Source: Saccharopolyspora hordei (lineage in GTDB: Bacteria; Actinomycetota; Actinomycetes; Mycobacteriales; Pseudonocardiaceae). From it: a stretch of 64,000 nt of DNA. The position numbers and the translations under genes are program-made. Shown here piece after piece: positions 8,798 through 17,573 of this stretch. Location of the stretch: positions 3,633,001 to 3,697,000 of the forward strand of contig NZ_JACCFJ010000001.1 in the NCBI RefSeq assembly GCF_013410345.1. Reading direction: 5' to 3'. Each line of letters begins with the position of its first letter. The stretch's first letter is position 1. The notes under the pieces were generated by a model. It searched no databases and was not told the DNA's origin. It worked only from the letters and a program-made list of their open reading frames with translations.

Positions 8798-8835
8798 TCC
8801 TCCCGGGGGGGGGGACGACCGACCTCGCGCCCAGG

Positions 8836-8867
8836 CCCGGCCCGCGCCGCCGAGCGGGCGGGCCGGG
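8836..8867. terminator. Hairpin terminator after a G10 run
   Basis: CCCGGCCCGC (8836-8845) pairs perfectly with GCGGGCCGGG (8858-8867), between convergent genes. A run of ten G lies just before it at 8805-8814, a place where assemblies often miscount. Confidence 0.65.
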
Positions 8868-8872
8868 AGCGC

Positions 8873-10123
8873 TCAGAGCAGGAACGAGAACAGCGGCGAG
8901 CCCGGCGAGACCTGCTCGATCTGCAGCGGGGAGTCCTTCATCCGCCGCAGCAACCCCTCCAGCTCGTCGACCCGGTCCAGCTCGATGCCCACCAGCGCCG
9001 GGCCGGTCTCCCGGTTGTTCTTCTTGACGTACTCGAAGGCCACGATGTCCTGGCCGTCGTCGAGCACGTCGTCGAGGAAGTGCCGCAGCGCGCCCGGCTC
9101 CTGCGGGAACGTCACCAGGAAGTAGTGCCGCAGGCCCTCGTGCACCAGGGAGCGCTCCACGACCTCCCCGTAGCGGCTCAGGTCGTTGTTGCCGCCGGAG
9201 ACCACGCACACCACCGGGCCGCGCACCGGCCGCTCCAGCGGCAGCCGCGCGGCGGCGCTGGCCAGCGCCCCGGCGGGCTCGGCGATGATGCCCTCGGTCT
9301 GGTAGAGCTCGATCATCTCGGTGCACACCGCGCCCTCGGGCACGGCCACGACCTCGTCGACCAGCTCCCGCACCACCTGGTAGCCCAGGTCACCGACGCG
9401 CCCGACCGCGGCGCCGTCGACGAAGGTGTCCACGCTGGGCAGCGCGATCGGCCCGCCGTGCTCCAGGGCGGCGCGCATGCTGGCGGCCCCGGCCGGCTCG
9501 GCGCCGACCACCCGGGTCTCCGGGAAGTGCTCCTTGAGCCACAGCACGATGCCCGCGAGCAGCCCTCCCCCGCCGACCGGCACGATCACCGTGTCCAGCG
9601 GGCCCTCGTGCTGCTCGGCGATCTCCAGCCCGACGGTGCCCTGCCCGGCGATGGTGCGCGGGTCGTCGAAGGGGTGCACGTAGACCGCGCCGGTGCGCTC
9701 GCTGTCCTCCCGCGAGGCCCGGCTGGCCTCGTCGAAGGAGCTGCCGACGATCACCGGCTCCACCCAGTCGCCGCCGATCTCGGCGATGCGCCGCCGCTTC
9801 TGGCGGGGCGTGTTGGCCGGCAGGTACACCCGGCCCTCGATCTCCAGCTGGCGGCAGGCGAAGGCCACCCCCTGCGCGTGGTTGCCGGCGCTCGCGCACA
9901 CCACGCCGCGCTCCCGCTCCTCGGGCCCGAGCGAGGAGATGAGGTTGTAGGCGCCGCGCACCTTGTACGAGCGGCAGACCTGCATGTCCTCGCGCTTGAA
10001 GCGCACCGGGACGCCGAGCTCGCCGCTCAGGCGGGCGCTGAGCTCCAGCGGCGTGCGCTTGACGACGTGTCGCAGGCGGGTACCGGCACGGAAGATCGCT
10101 GCGGGGTTCAACTCGTCGGCCAC
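8873..10123 (-). CDS. ilvA: Threonine ammonia-lyase (threonine dehydratase)
   Basis: A 416-residue PLP enzyme that deaminates L-threonine to 2-oxobutanoate, the first step to isoleucine. The Schiff-base lysine is Lys54 in RSYKVRGAYN, the phosphate-binding glycine loop is PVGGGGLLAG, and SGGNND precedes the regulatory part. The last 90 residues (HYFLVTFPQEPGALRHFLDDVL...) form one ACT-like domain, as in Corynebacterium-type IlvA of similar length, rather than the two of E. coli IlvA. Feedback inhibition by isoleucine is expected from the family. The gene stands alone; start is GTG 10123. Confidence 0.93.
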   Translation of the reverse strand: MADELNPAAIFRAGTRLRHVVKRTPLELSARLSGELGVPVRFKREDMQVCRSYKVRGAYNLISSLGPEERERGVVCASAGNHAQGVAFACRQLEIEGRVYLPANTPRQKRRRIAEIGGDWVEPVIVGSSFDEASRASREDSERTGAVYVHPFDDPRTIAGQGTVGLEIAEQHEGPLDTVIVPVGGGGLLAGIVLWLKEHFPETRVVGAEPAGAASMRAALEHGGPIALPSVDTFVDGAAVGRVGDLGYQVVRELVDEVVAVPEGAVCTEMIELYQTEGIIAEPAGALASAAARLPLERPVRGPVVCVVSGGNNDLSRYGEVVERSLVHEGLRHYFLVTFPQEPGALRHFLDDVLDDGQDIVAFEYVKKNNRETGPALVGIELDRVDELEGLLRRMKDSPLQIEQVSPGSPLFSFLL

Positions 10124-10210
10124 TTGGCGATACTAAAGGCGCAGGTCGCTGCGCGTGCGCTCGGGTGCTGCCGGTCACGCGGGCGCGCACTGGCACCGTG
10201 GGGGGAGCCG

Positions 10211-11026
10211 ATGGCCGGGGCAAGGCCCGTCGTGGTGGGCGTGGACGGCTCGCCGCCGTCGCTGCGGGCCGCGCTGTGGGCTGCCGACGAAGCGGCGCGG
10301 GTGGGGCGACCGCTGCAGGTGGTGCTGGTCAACGACGCCCCGTCCCGGGAAGCGCGCGCCGAGGTCGACGCCGACGACGCGGCCGAGCGGTGCCGCCGGG
10401 CGCACCCCGGGCTGGCCGTCCTCGCCGAGGTCGCCGCCGGCCACCCGGCCCAGGAGCTGGTGCGGCGCAGCGAGGGCGCGTCGGTGCTCGTCGTCGGCTC
10501 GCACGGGCACGGGGTGTTCCGCGAGGCCCTGCTCGGCTCGGTGGGCACCTCGGTGGCGACGCACGCCCGCTGCCCGGTGGTGGTCGTGCGCGGCACGCCC
10601 CGCTCGGAGGGGCCGGTCACCGTCGGGGTGGACGACTCGCCGGGCAGCCAGGTGGCGCTGCGGCACGCCTTCCGCTGGGCGGCCGACCGGCGCGCCGGGC
10701 TCGTGGCGGTGCAGGCCCTGCCGGACGCGCACTTCACCGCCGGGGTCTACCCGCCGCTGGACCCGCAGGAGATCCGCACCCGCGCCGACCTGCACCTCGC
10801 CGAGCAGCTCGCGGGCTGGTGCTCCGAGCACCCCGACGTGCGGGTGCACCGCCACGTGGCCAACCAGCACCCGGTCGAGGCGCTGTGCTCGGTCGCGGAG
10901 GACGCGCAGCTGCTGGTCGTGGGCCACCGCGGGCGCGGCGGGTTCGCCGGGCTGCTGCTCGGCTCGGTGGCCGGTGGTGTGCTGCACCACGCCCCGTGCC
11001 CGGTGGCGGTGGTGCGCACCGGGTGA
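10211..11026 (+). CDS. Universal stress protein with two Usp domains
   Basis: A 271-residue tandem UspA protein. Each half has the ATP-binding pattern G-2X-G-9X-G(S/T): VGSHGHGVFREALLGSVGTS in the first domain (about residues 95-115) and VGHRGRGGFAGLLLGSVAGG in the second (about 238-257), each followed by a CPV strand. Tandem Usps are typical of actinobacteria and often belong to hypoxia or dormancy regulons. I saw no DosR-type palindrome upstream. Start ATG 10211 follows GGGGGAG. Confidence 0.93.
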   Translation: MAGARPVVVGVDGSPPSLRAALWAADEAARVGRPLQVVLVNDAPSREARAEVDADDAAERCRRAHPGLAVLAEVAAGHPAQELVRRSEGASVLVVGSHGHGVFREALLGSVGTSVATHARCPVVVVRGTPRSEGPVTVGVDDSPGSQVALRHAFRWAADRRAGLVAVQALPDAHFTAGVYPPLDPQEIRTRADLHLAEQLAGWCSEHPDVRVHRHVANQHPVEALCSVAEDAQLLVVGHRGRGGFAGLLLGSVAGGVLHHAPCPVAVVRTG

Positions 11027-11032
11027 GGGCGG

Positions 11033-11431
11033 TCACTCCGGTGGCTGCTGCCGCCAGACCGCTGCGTAGCGCGCGGCGGCGTCGGCGTCGCGCTGCCGGC
11101 GCACGGCCGAGCCGTGGCCGGGCGGGAAGCCGTAGCGGACCAGCCGCGCGTCGACGCTGTCCACCGAGTTGGTCAGCACGATGCGGACCACCACGAGCAG
11201 CCCCAGCAGCAGGGCCCCGGCCGCGATCGGCCACGCCCCGCCGAGCAGGCCCAGCGCCGCGAACAGCACGATCCCCAGCGGCGCGACCTGGACCAGCCCG
11301 CGGACCACCACCCTCAGCACCCAGGTCCGGCAGGTGGCGTCGTGCAGCACCCAGTCGCGGTACTGCTCGGGCAGGCGGCCGCCGAACTGGTAGGACAACC
11401 ACCGCACGGGGCCGGGACGCTTGACGGACAC
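11033..11431 (-). CDS. DUF5313-like membrane protein
   Basis: A 132-residue protein with an N-terminal soluble stretch (RWLSYQFGGRLPEQYRDWVLHDATCRTW), two closely spaced hydrophobic helices (about residues 38-85), and a basic C-terminal tail. The pattern matches the actinobacterial DUF5313 family, which has no known function. It converges with the universal stress gene, six bases apart. Confidence 0.7.
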   Translation of the reverse strand: MSVKRPGPVRWLSYQFGGRLPEQYRDWVLHDATCRTWVLRVVVRGLVQVAPLGIVLFAALGLLGGAWPIAAGALLLGLLVVVRIVLTNSVDSVDARLVRYGFPPGHGSAVRRQRDADAAARYAAVWRQQPPE

Positions 11432-11593
11432 GCGGACAGCTTACGTGTCGCGCTCGCCGGCTCCAGCAGCGCGGTCCGGCCGCACCGCTGTCCACACTGG
11501 AGCCCGCGAGGGCTTCCGCGCGCCCGTTCGACGTGGCATATTCGCGCGGTCATCGAGCCGACCGCGGGTCAGCGCGGGGGAAGGATCAGCTGC

Positions 11594-12889
11594 ATGTTCA
11601 ACGTCGATGCGGTCCGGTTGGTCGGAGGCGACATCGAGCTGCCCAGGATGATCCCGGTCGAGCAGCGGTTCGCCTCGACGGTGGTCGAGGACCTCGAGGG
11701 CACCATCCGCAGCCAGGTCGCCGAGCACGACCGCACCCACCCGGTGAGCGGCAAGCGGATCGCCATCACCGCGGGCAGCCGCGGCATCGCCCAGCTCGAC
11801 CGGATCGTCGCCACCCTGGTCGACGCGCTGGCCGGCTGCGGCGCCAAGCCGTTCGTGGTGCCCGCGATGGGCAGCCACGGCGGGGGGACGGCGGCCGGCC
11901 AGCGGAAGGTGCTCGCCGAGTACGGCGTGACCGAGGAGCGCATCGGTGCGCCGATCGTGTCGTCCATGGAGACCGTCGTGGTCACCGAGCTGCCGGACGG
12001 CACGCCGGTGCACATCGACGCCGAGGCGGCGCAGGCCGACGGGATCGTGGTGCTCGGCCGCGTCAAGCCGCACACCGACTTCCGCGGCACCCACGAGAGC
12101 GGCCTGGCCAAGATGATCGCCATCGGGCTGGGCAAGCACCGCGGGGCCACCACCCTGCACGCGCACGGCTTCGAGAACTTCCACTCCCTCATCCCAGCGG
12201 TGGCCGAGGCGGCGCTGCGGGTGGTGCCGGTCGAGTTCGGCATGGCGGTGGTGGAGAACGCCTACGAGCAGGTGGCCCGGCTGGAGCTGGTGCCCACCGA
12301 CGTGCTGCTGGAGCGCGAGGCGGAGCTGCTGGTCGAGGCCAAGCGGCTGATGCCGAAGCTGCTGGTGTCCGACATCGACGTGCTGGTGGTCGACGAGATC
12401 GGCAAGGACATCAGCGGGGCCGGGATGGACCCCAACATCACCGGCCGCGCCCCGGTCAACTCCGAGCACTTCCGGACCGTGCCGATCAAGCGCGTGGTGG
12501 TGCTGGGGCTGACCGAGCACACCGGCGGCAACGCCTGCGGGCTCGGCATGGCCGACGTGACGACCCAGCGCTGCCTGGACCAGATCGACTTCGGCTCCTT
12601 CTACACCAACTCGCTGACCTCCGGGGTGCCCGACGGCGCCCGGATCCCGATGGCGCTGGCCAACGACCGGGACGCGATCGTGGCGGCGCTGCACATGTCC
12701 CGCGGCCCGCACGACCGCCCGGCGAAGGTGGTGCGCATCCGCAACACCCTGACGATGCCGCGCATCGAGGTCTCCGAGGCCTACGCGCAGGAGGTCGCCG
12801 ACCACCCGGACCTGACGGCGCTCGGGGAGCCCCGCGACTGGGAGTTCGACGCCGACGGGCGGCTGGAGCCGCTCCCCGCCCTGCACTGA
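11594..12889 (+). CDS. LarA-like (DUF2088) protein
   Basis: A 431-residue protein of the lactate-racemase (LarA) superfamily, DUF2088 branch. GSHGGGTAAGQRKVL and VKPHTDFRGTHESGLAKMIAIGLGKHRGA contain the conserved His and Lys positions that in LarA surround the nickel-pincer cofactor. True lactate racemase needs LarB, LarC and LarE to make that cofactor; none are in the window. Many actinobacterial members probably isomerise other hydroxy acids. Start ATG 11594 follows GGAAGG. The gene is monocistronic and divergent from DUF5313. Confidence 0.82.
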   Translation: MFNVDAVRLVGGDIELPRMIPVEQRFASTVVEDLEGTIRSQVAEHDRTHPVSGKRIAITAGSRGIAQLDRIVATLVDALAGCGAKPFVVPAMGSHGGGTAAGQRKVLAEYGVTEERIGAPIVSSMETVVVTELPDGTPVHIDAEAAQADGIVVLGRVKPHTDFRGTHESGLAKMIAIGLGKHRGATTLHAHGFENFHSLIPAVAEAALRVVPVEFGMAVVENAYEQVARLELVPTDVLLEREAELLVEAKRLMPKLLVSDIDVLVVDEIGKDISGAGMDPNITGRAPVNSEHFRTVPIKRVVVLGLTEHTGGNACGLGMADVTTQRCLDQIDFGSFYTNSLTSGVPDGARIPMALANDRDAIVAALHMSRGPHDRPAKVVRIRNTLTMPRIEVSEAYAQEVADHPDLTALGEPRDWEFDADGRLEPLPALH

Positions 12890-12932
12890 CCGGCCGCGTG
12901 CCTCGGCCCCCTGTCCGCGCCGCGGGGGATTG

Positions 12933-12952
12933 ATTTCGCTCTACACTGAAGC
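12933..12952 (+). promoter_or_regulatory. 20-base motif shared with 4023-4042
   Basis: ATTTCGCTCTACACTGAAGC, 18 of 20 bases identical to the copy upstream of the AraC-type gene. It lies about 100 bases upstream of the GNAT start. Confidence 0.35.
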
Positions 12953-12968
12953 CACAGAGCCCACGAAA

Positions 12969-13006
12969 CGGTCGCTGCTCGTCGACCCGCCGACGGGCAG
13001 CGACCG
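12969..13006. terminator. Hairpin downstream of the LarA-like gene
   Basis: CGGTCGCTGC (12969-12978) and GCAGCGACCG (12997-13006) pair perfectly, and CGTCG/CGACG extends the stem inward. It may end the LarA-like transcript; it is also only 46 bases from the GNAT start and could affect it. Confidence 0.55.
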
Positions 13007-13052
13007 CCCTAGAATCGAGAGGTTCTCCCTCGGCGCGAAGGAGAGGACCGCC

Positions 13053-13604
13053 ATGCCTCCGCTGACCACCGAGCGACTGGTCATCCGCGAGTGGACGACC
13101 AGCGACTCCGACGTGCAGGCCGCGCTGGCGCTCTACGGCCGACCAGAGGTGACCGAGTGGCTCACCCCGGCCGTCTCCAACGTCGCCGACCTCGCCGCGA
13201 TGCGTGCCGTGGTGCACGCGTGGACCGAGGCGCAGCCCAACCTCGTCCCACCGACCGGCCGGTGGGCGATGCAGCGCCGGTCCGACGACGTCGTGGTCGG
13301 CGGGCTGGTGCTGCGGATGCTGCCGCCCTACGACCACGACCTCGAGCTGACCTGGCAGCTGCGCCCCGAGGCGTGGGGCCACGGCTACGCCACGGAGGCC
13401 GCGACCGCGCTGCTGCGCTGGGCCTTCACCTACGACATCGACGCGGTGTTCGCGCTGACCCGCCCGGACAACACGCGGGCGATCTCCACCGCGCAGCGCA
13501 TCGGCATGGAGTGGGTCGGCGAGACGACGAAGTACTACGACACCCTGCTGCAGGTCTACCGGATCCGGAAGAGCGACCTGCCCGGCGCCGCCGAGGAGGA
13601 CTAG
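13053..13604 (+). CDS. GNAT family N-acetyltransferase
   Basis: A 183-residue acetyltransferase of the RimJ/RimL-like branch. It opens with LTTERLVIREWTTSDSD, has the acetyl-CoA loop LRPEAWGHGYATEA (the Q/RxxGxG/A motif A), and NTRAISTAQRIGMEWVGE near the end. The acceptor may be a protein N-terminus or a small molecule. ATG 13053 was chosen over the longer frame because GAAGGAGAGG precedes it. A TAGAAT at 13010-13015 could be its -10 box. Confidence 0.9.
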   Translation: MPPLTTERLVIREWTTSDSDVQAALALYGRPEVTEWLTPAVSNVADLAAMRAVVHAWTEAQPNLVPPTGRWAMQRRSDDVVVGGLVLRMLPPYDHDLELTWQLRPEAWGHGYATEAATALLRWAFTYDIDAVFALTRPDNTRAISTAQRIGMEWVGETTKYYDTLLQVYRIRKSDLPGAAEED

Positions 13605-13701
13605 CGCCGGTCACGACCAGGTGATCACGGCGCGTCGCCGGAACACGCCGCGATCGGATGATCTGCTCGCGGCCGCGAACGGTGAGACCCTGAGGCGGAT
13701 C

Positions 13702-15234
13702 ATGCCCCACCGCCTGGACCACTCCGCCGGAGGGACCGTGCCGCCCCAGACCAGGACGCCCGACCGCCGCCCGCACCCGCCGCGCCGACCGGTCGCACGG
13801 CGGCCGGGTTCCGGGGCGCGCGTCGCGGTGACGGTGCTGTCGCTGCTCGTGCTGGCGGTGACCGGGTACGGCTGGAGCCACTACCGGGACCTGCTCAACG
13901 GGCTGGCCACCAGCGACGTCACCGACGGCGCCGGGGCCGACGGGGCCACCGACATCCTGCTGGTGGGCATGGACAGCCGCACCGACGCGCACGGCAAGCC
14001 GCTGCCCGCGGAGGTGCTGCGCGAGCTGCACGCCGGGGCGAACGACGCGGCGCTGACCGACACGATCATCCTGCTGCACATCCCCAACGACGGCTCCAGC
14101 GCGGCCGGGTTCTCCTTCCCCCGCGACTCCTACGTGTCCATCCCCGGGCACGGGCAGCACAAGATCAATTCCGCGTACTCCCGCGGCAAGCAGGCCGCCA
14201 TCGCGGAAGCGACCCGGCGCGGCACCACCGACCCGGCGCAGCTGGCGCGCGAGGGCGACGACGCCGGCCGCAAGCTGCTGGTGCGCACCGTCGAGCGGTT
14301 GACCGGCGTGTCGATCGACCACTACGCCGAGGTCAACCTGCTCGGCTTCGCCCGCATCACGGAAGCCGTCGGCGGCGTCCCGGTGTGCCTGCGGGCGCCG
14401 ACGCGGGACAGCTACTCGGGAGCGGACTTCCGCGCCGGGCCGCAGACCATCTCCGGCCCCGAGGCGCTGGCCTTCGTCCGGCAGCGGCACGGGCTGCCGC
14501 GCGGGGACCTCGACCGCGTGGTGCGCCAGCAGGCCTTCCTGTCCGGGCTGACGCAGTCGATGCTCTCCGGCGGGGTGCTGGCCAACCCGGCGCGGCTGCA
14601 GGAGCTCATCGACTCGGTGCAGGACTCGGTGGTGCTCGACCGCGACTGGGACGTGCTGGCCTTCGCCGAGCGGATGCGCGGGCTGGCCGGGGGCGCGGTC
14701 CGGTTCACGACCATCCCGATCGAGGACGCCGACCACGACACCCCGGACGGCCAGGCGATCCTGGTGGACCCGCGCGCGGTCCGCGCGGCGGTCACCCGCA
14801 GCACCGACCCCTCCGCGGCACCACCGCCGCCGTCCGAGGTCGCCGGGCCGGCCACGGTGGACGTGCTCAACGCGACGCGGAACCCGGGCCTGGCCAAGCG
14901 GGTGCGCTCGGAGCTGTCAGGTCGCGGCGTGGAGGTGGGCCGGGCAGGCAACACCGGGGCCCGTGCGTCCTCAGTGGTCCGCTACGCGCCGGGGGCCGCG
15001 GCCACCGCCGACCAGGTCGCCGCGCTGCTCGGCGGGCTGCCCACCGAGCGGGACGCGTCCCTGCCGCGTGGTCGCGTCCAGGTGCTCCTCGGCAGCGACT
15101 ACCGGGGTCCCGGGGCACCGCGGTTCGCCCCGCCTGCCGCGGTCGCGCTCGACGGCCCGGCCCGGCAGCAGAGCACCAGCACCCCACCGGATCCCGGGAC
15201 GATCACCGCGGACGGGATCCCCTGCGTGAACTGA
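13702..15234 (+). CDS. LCP (LytR-CpsA-Psr) family cell-wall glycopolymer ligase
   Basis: A protein of about 510 residues that attaches lipid-linked glycopolymers to peptidoglycan (arabinogalactan or teichoic-type polymers). A basic N-terminus and one transmembrane helix (VAVTVLSLLVLAVTGYGW) precede the LCP domain, with DILLVGMDSR, DTIILLHIP, SFPRDSYV and RQRHGLPRGDLDRVVRQQAFL carrying the conserved Arg/Asp pyrophosphate contacts. A LytR_C domain follows (about residues 390-480), then a Pro/Thr-rich tail. Start is uncertain: ATG 13702 (GAGG six bases upstream), GTG 13738 (GGAGG) and GTG 13621 are all in frame. Confidence 0.88.
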   Translation: MPHRLDHSAGGTVPPQTRTPDRRPHPPRRPVARRPGSGARVAVTVLSLLVLAVTGYGWSHYRDLLNGLATSDVTDGAGADGATDILLVGMDSRTDAHGKPLPAEVLRELHAGANDAALTDTIILLHIPNDGSSAAGFSFPRDSYVSIPGHGQHKINSAYSRGKQAAIAEATRRGTTDPAQLAREGDDAGRKLLVRTVERLTGVSIDHYAEVNLLGFARITEAVGGVPVCLRAPTRDSYSGADFRAGPQTISGPEALAFVRQRHGLPRGDLDRVVRQQAFLSGLTQSMLSGGVLANPARLQELIDSVQDSVVLDRDWDVLAFAERMRGLAGGAVRFTTIPIEDADHDTPDGQAILVDPRAVRAAVTRSTDPSAAPPPPSEVAGPATVDVLNATRNPGLAKRVRSELSGRGVEVGRAGNTGARASSVVRYAPGAAATADQVAALLGGLPTERDASLPRGRVQVLLGSDYRGPGAPRFAPPAAVALDGPARQQSTSTPPDPGTITADGIPCVN

Positions 15235-15239
15235 GGCGG

Positions 15240-15280
15240 GTCGGTGGTGAGGCAGCCCCCTCGCCCGTCCCACCACCGAC
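15240..15280 (+). terminator. Hairpin terminator of the LCP gene
   Basis: GTCGGTGGTG (15240-15249) and CACCACCGAC (15271-15280) pair perfectly, six bases after the stop codon. Confidence 0.7.
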
Positions 15281-15603
15281 CAGCCGACTGGTGGCTCCCC
15301 TCAGCGGCCCGGCCGCCGGTCCGTCGGCACGCGCACCGCGAACGGCACCGGTGCTGCCCGGTCCACGGACAGCCCGCGAGGGTGTCGCCCAGACCTCTGC
15401 GCCAGCGGCGCGGTGCCGGTCGTCTCCCGGACCGGCGGCTGGGAGCTCGACGGCCCCAGCACGGTCCAGCGCCCTCGTGCGCTGGGGTCTGGAACGTCCC
15501 ACCGCTGGTGAGACTACGCGGCGCCCCGGAGCCCCGCGACCCACCAACGCGCCTGCGCTGGGCGGCCGCGCAGGGGGAATCACCGGTCCGTGGCGCCGGT
15601 TTT

Positions 15604-15626
15604 CACTCGATGCGTCGACTCGAGTG
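15604..15626. promoter_or_regulatory. Inverted repeat upstream of carbonic anhydrase
   Basis: CACTCGA (15604-15610) and TCGAGTG (15620-15626) are perfect inverted repeats with a 9-base spacer, about 75 bases before the carbonic anhydrase start. It is a candidate operator; the binding protein is unknown. Confidence 0.4.
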
Positions 15627-15699
15627 GCGCTGCTCTCATCTGACCACATCGGAGCCTGCGGACGCGTCGGTGCGAGCCGGGCTGCGGTAGCGTGCTCGC

Positions 15700-16335
15700 G
15701 TGCCCGAACCACCACCCTCCCCCGCAGCCGCCTTCCAGATGCTCCTGGAGGGCAACCGGCGGTTCGTCCACAACGACGTCCAGCACCCGAACCAGGACGC
15801 CGACCACCGCGCGTCGCTGGCCCCGGGCCAGCGCCCGTTCGCCGTGCTGTTCGGCTGCTCCGACTCCCGGCTGGCCGCCGAGATCATCTTCGACCGCGGC
15901 CTCGGTGACCTGTTCGTGGTGCGCACCGCCGGTCAGATCACCGGCCCGGAGGTGCTGGGCAGCATCGAGTACGGCGTCGGTGTGCTCGGCGCGCCGCTGG
16001 TGATCGTGCTCGGCCACGACTCCTGCGGCGCGGTGACCGCGGCCCGCCAGACCGTGATGGAAGGCTCGGCACCGCCGGGGTTCCTGCGCGACATCGTGGA
16101 GCGGGTGACGCCGAGCGTGCTCGCCGCCCGCGCCGACGGCAAGACCGAGGTCGACGAGATCGTCGACGTGCACATCCAGCGCACCACCGACCTGCTGCTG
16201 GAGCGGTCCACGTTGCTGGCCAAGGAGGTCGAGGCGGGACGCTGCGCGGTCGTCGGGCTGTGCTACCGGCTCACCGACGGCACCGTCCGGGAGGTCGGCC
16301 ACCACGGGCCCGTCGCTCACCGCACCGGGTCGTAG
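15700..16335 (+). CDS. Beta-class carbonic anhydrase
   Basis: A 211-residue zinc enzyme interconverting CO2 and bicarbonate. Zinc ligands are visible: Cys53 in CSDSR (with the Asp55-Arg57 dyad) and His106/Cys109 in LGHDSCGAV. Length and motif order match the bacterial beta class. Start is GTG 15700. Its 3' end overlaps the convergent FAD oxidoreductase by 19 bases, which is unusual and could allow antisense effects. Confidence 0.94.
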   Translation: MPEPPPSPAAAFQMLLEGNRRFVHNDVQHPNQDADHRASLAPGQRPFAVLFGCSDSRLAAEIIFDRGLGDLFVVRTAGQITGPEVLGSIEYGVGVLGAPLVIVLGHDSCGAVTAARQTVMEGSAPPGFLRDIVERVTPSVLAARADGKTEVDEIVDVHIQRTTDLLLERSTLLAKEVEAGRCAVVGLCYRLTDGTVREVGHHGPVAHRTGS

Positions 16336-17414
16336 GGCGTCAGGTCGATCCCCGGGGCGGCGCCGCGGGCCAGCCGGGCCGCGACCGCGCCCGCCCAGGG
16401 GCCGACCGTCAGTCCGGAGGCGCCCAGGCCGTTGACCACGACCAACCCGGCGACCTGCGGCACCGCGCCGAGCAGCGGGCGGTCGTCGGGGCCCACCGGG
16501 CGGAACCCGATCCGGGTCTCCACGTGCGTGGCGTCGGCCAGCCCGGGTGCCACGGCCAGCGCTTCGCCGAGCACCTCCGCCACCCCGGCGGCGGTGACCC
16601 GGTGGTCGAAGCCGGTTCCGTCCTCGCGGGTCGCGCCCACCACGACCCGGGAGTCGTCGAAGGCCAGCAGGTAGTGGCGCGTGCGCGGCAGCACGACCGG
16701 CCAGCGGGTGGTGTCCACGCCGGGCAGCCGCAGGTGCACGATCTGGCCGCGCTGCGGCGCCACCCGGACCCGCACGCCCAGCGGCTCCAGCAGCTGCGGT
16801 GACCAGGCCCCGGCGGCGGCGACCACGGCGTCCGCCCCGACGAACTCCTCGCCGACGCGCACACCGCGGACCGCGCCGTCGGCGACCACCGAGGCGGTGC
16901 CGTTGACGAGCCGGGCACCGCGCCGGAGCGCCGCGCGCCGCAGCGCATCGCGCACCGCCCGGCCGTCCACGCGCGCCGCCCCGGGGATGTGGACCGCCGG
17001 GCCGTCGTGCCGCAGGGGCGGGAACATCTCCCGCGCCCGCCGGGCGTCGACCAGCTCCACCGCACCGGCCACCTCAGACCCCGCGGCCCGCCGCGCCACG
17101 TGCTCCACCGCCTCGTCGGCCTCGGCCCGCGAGACCAGGCGCAGCGCGCCCACCCGGCGGTAGCCGAGATCAGTCTCGCCGTCGGCGGCCAGCGCCGCGA
17201 CGAGCTCCGGGTAGTGCTCGGCCCCGGCGGTCGCGATCCGCAGCCAGTCCGGGTCGTCCACCCGGGACGACCACGGGCAGATGATGCCCGCGCCCGCCGA
17301 GGTCGCGCGGCCGGGCGCGGGTGAGTCCACCAGGACCACCTCGACCCCGGCCCGGGCCGACTCGTACGCCGCTGCCGCACCGGCGATGCCGCTGCCGACG
17401 ACCACCACGCGCAT
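16317..17414 (-). CDS. FAD-dependent D-amino-acid dehydrogenase/oxidase-like protein
   Basis: A 365-residue DAO-family flavoprotein. The N-terminal Rossmann motif is VVVVGSGIAGAAAAYESARAG (residues 3-23), followed by CPWSSRVDDPDW, and the late FAD contact is GFRPVGPDDRPLLGAVPQVAGLVVVNGLGASGLTVGP. This pattern fits D-amino-acid dehydrogenase (DadA) or glycine-oxidase-like enzymes that oxidise amines to imines; the substrate is unknown. It is monocistronic and divergent from the glycosyltransferase-acyltransferase operon. Confidence 0.85.
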   Translation of the reverse strand: MRVVVVGSGIAGAAAAYESARAGVEVVLVDSPAPGRATSAGAGIICPWSSRVDDPDWLRIATAGAEHYPELVAALAADGETDLGYRRVGALRLVSRAEADEAVEHVARRAAGSEVAGAVELVDARRAREMFPPLRHDGPAVHIPGAARVDGRAVRDALRRAALRRGARLVNGTASVVADGAVRGVRVGEEFVGADAVVAAAGAWSPQLLEPLGVRVRVAPQRGQIVHLRLPGVDTTRWPVVLPRTRHYLLAFDDSRVVVGATREDGTGFDHRVTAAGVAEVLGEALAVAPGLADATHVETRIGFRPVGPDDRPLLGAVPQVAGLVVVNGLGASGLTVGPWAGAVAARLARGAAPGIDLTPYDPVR

Positions 17415-17573
17415 GTCGCGCTCCTCCTCCGGTCACCGCCCCACTGGGGCCACGACCAGGGAACCAGACGCGATCTCCCCGGAACACCGCCGGTGCGGGC
17501 GCTTCGAGCGGCCGGAACGGGCTGGTCACGTTAGCCTTCGGGGGCACGATCCGGGCGAAGGGAATCCAGCCGC

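Larger units (their letters stand above)
15235..15699. other. Intergenic region of 465 bases
   Basis: It holds the LCP terminator at 15240-15280 and an inverted repeat at 15604-15626. Open frames in it lack a ribosome site and plausible protein composition, and I support no gene here. Confidence 0.6.

Noticed and set aside
15203..15715. Minus-strand frame in the gap before carbonic anhydrase
   Set aside because: No ribosome site, biased Arg/Pro/Ala composition and no recognisable fold.
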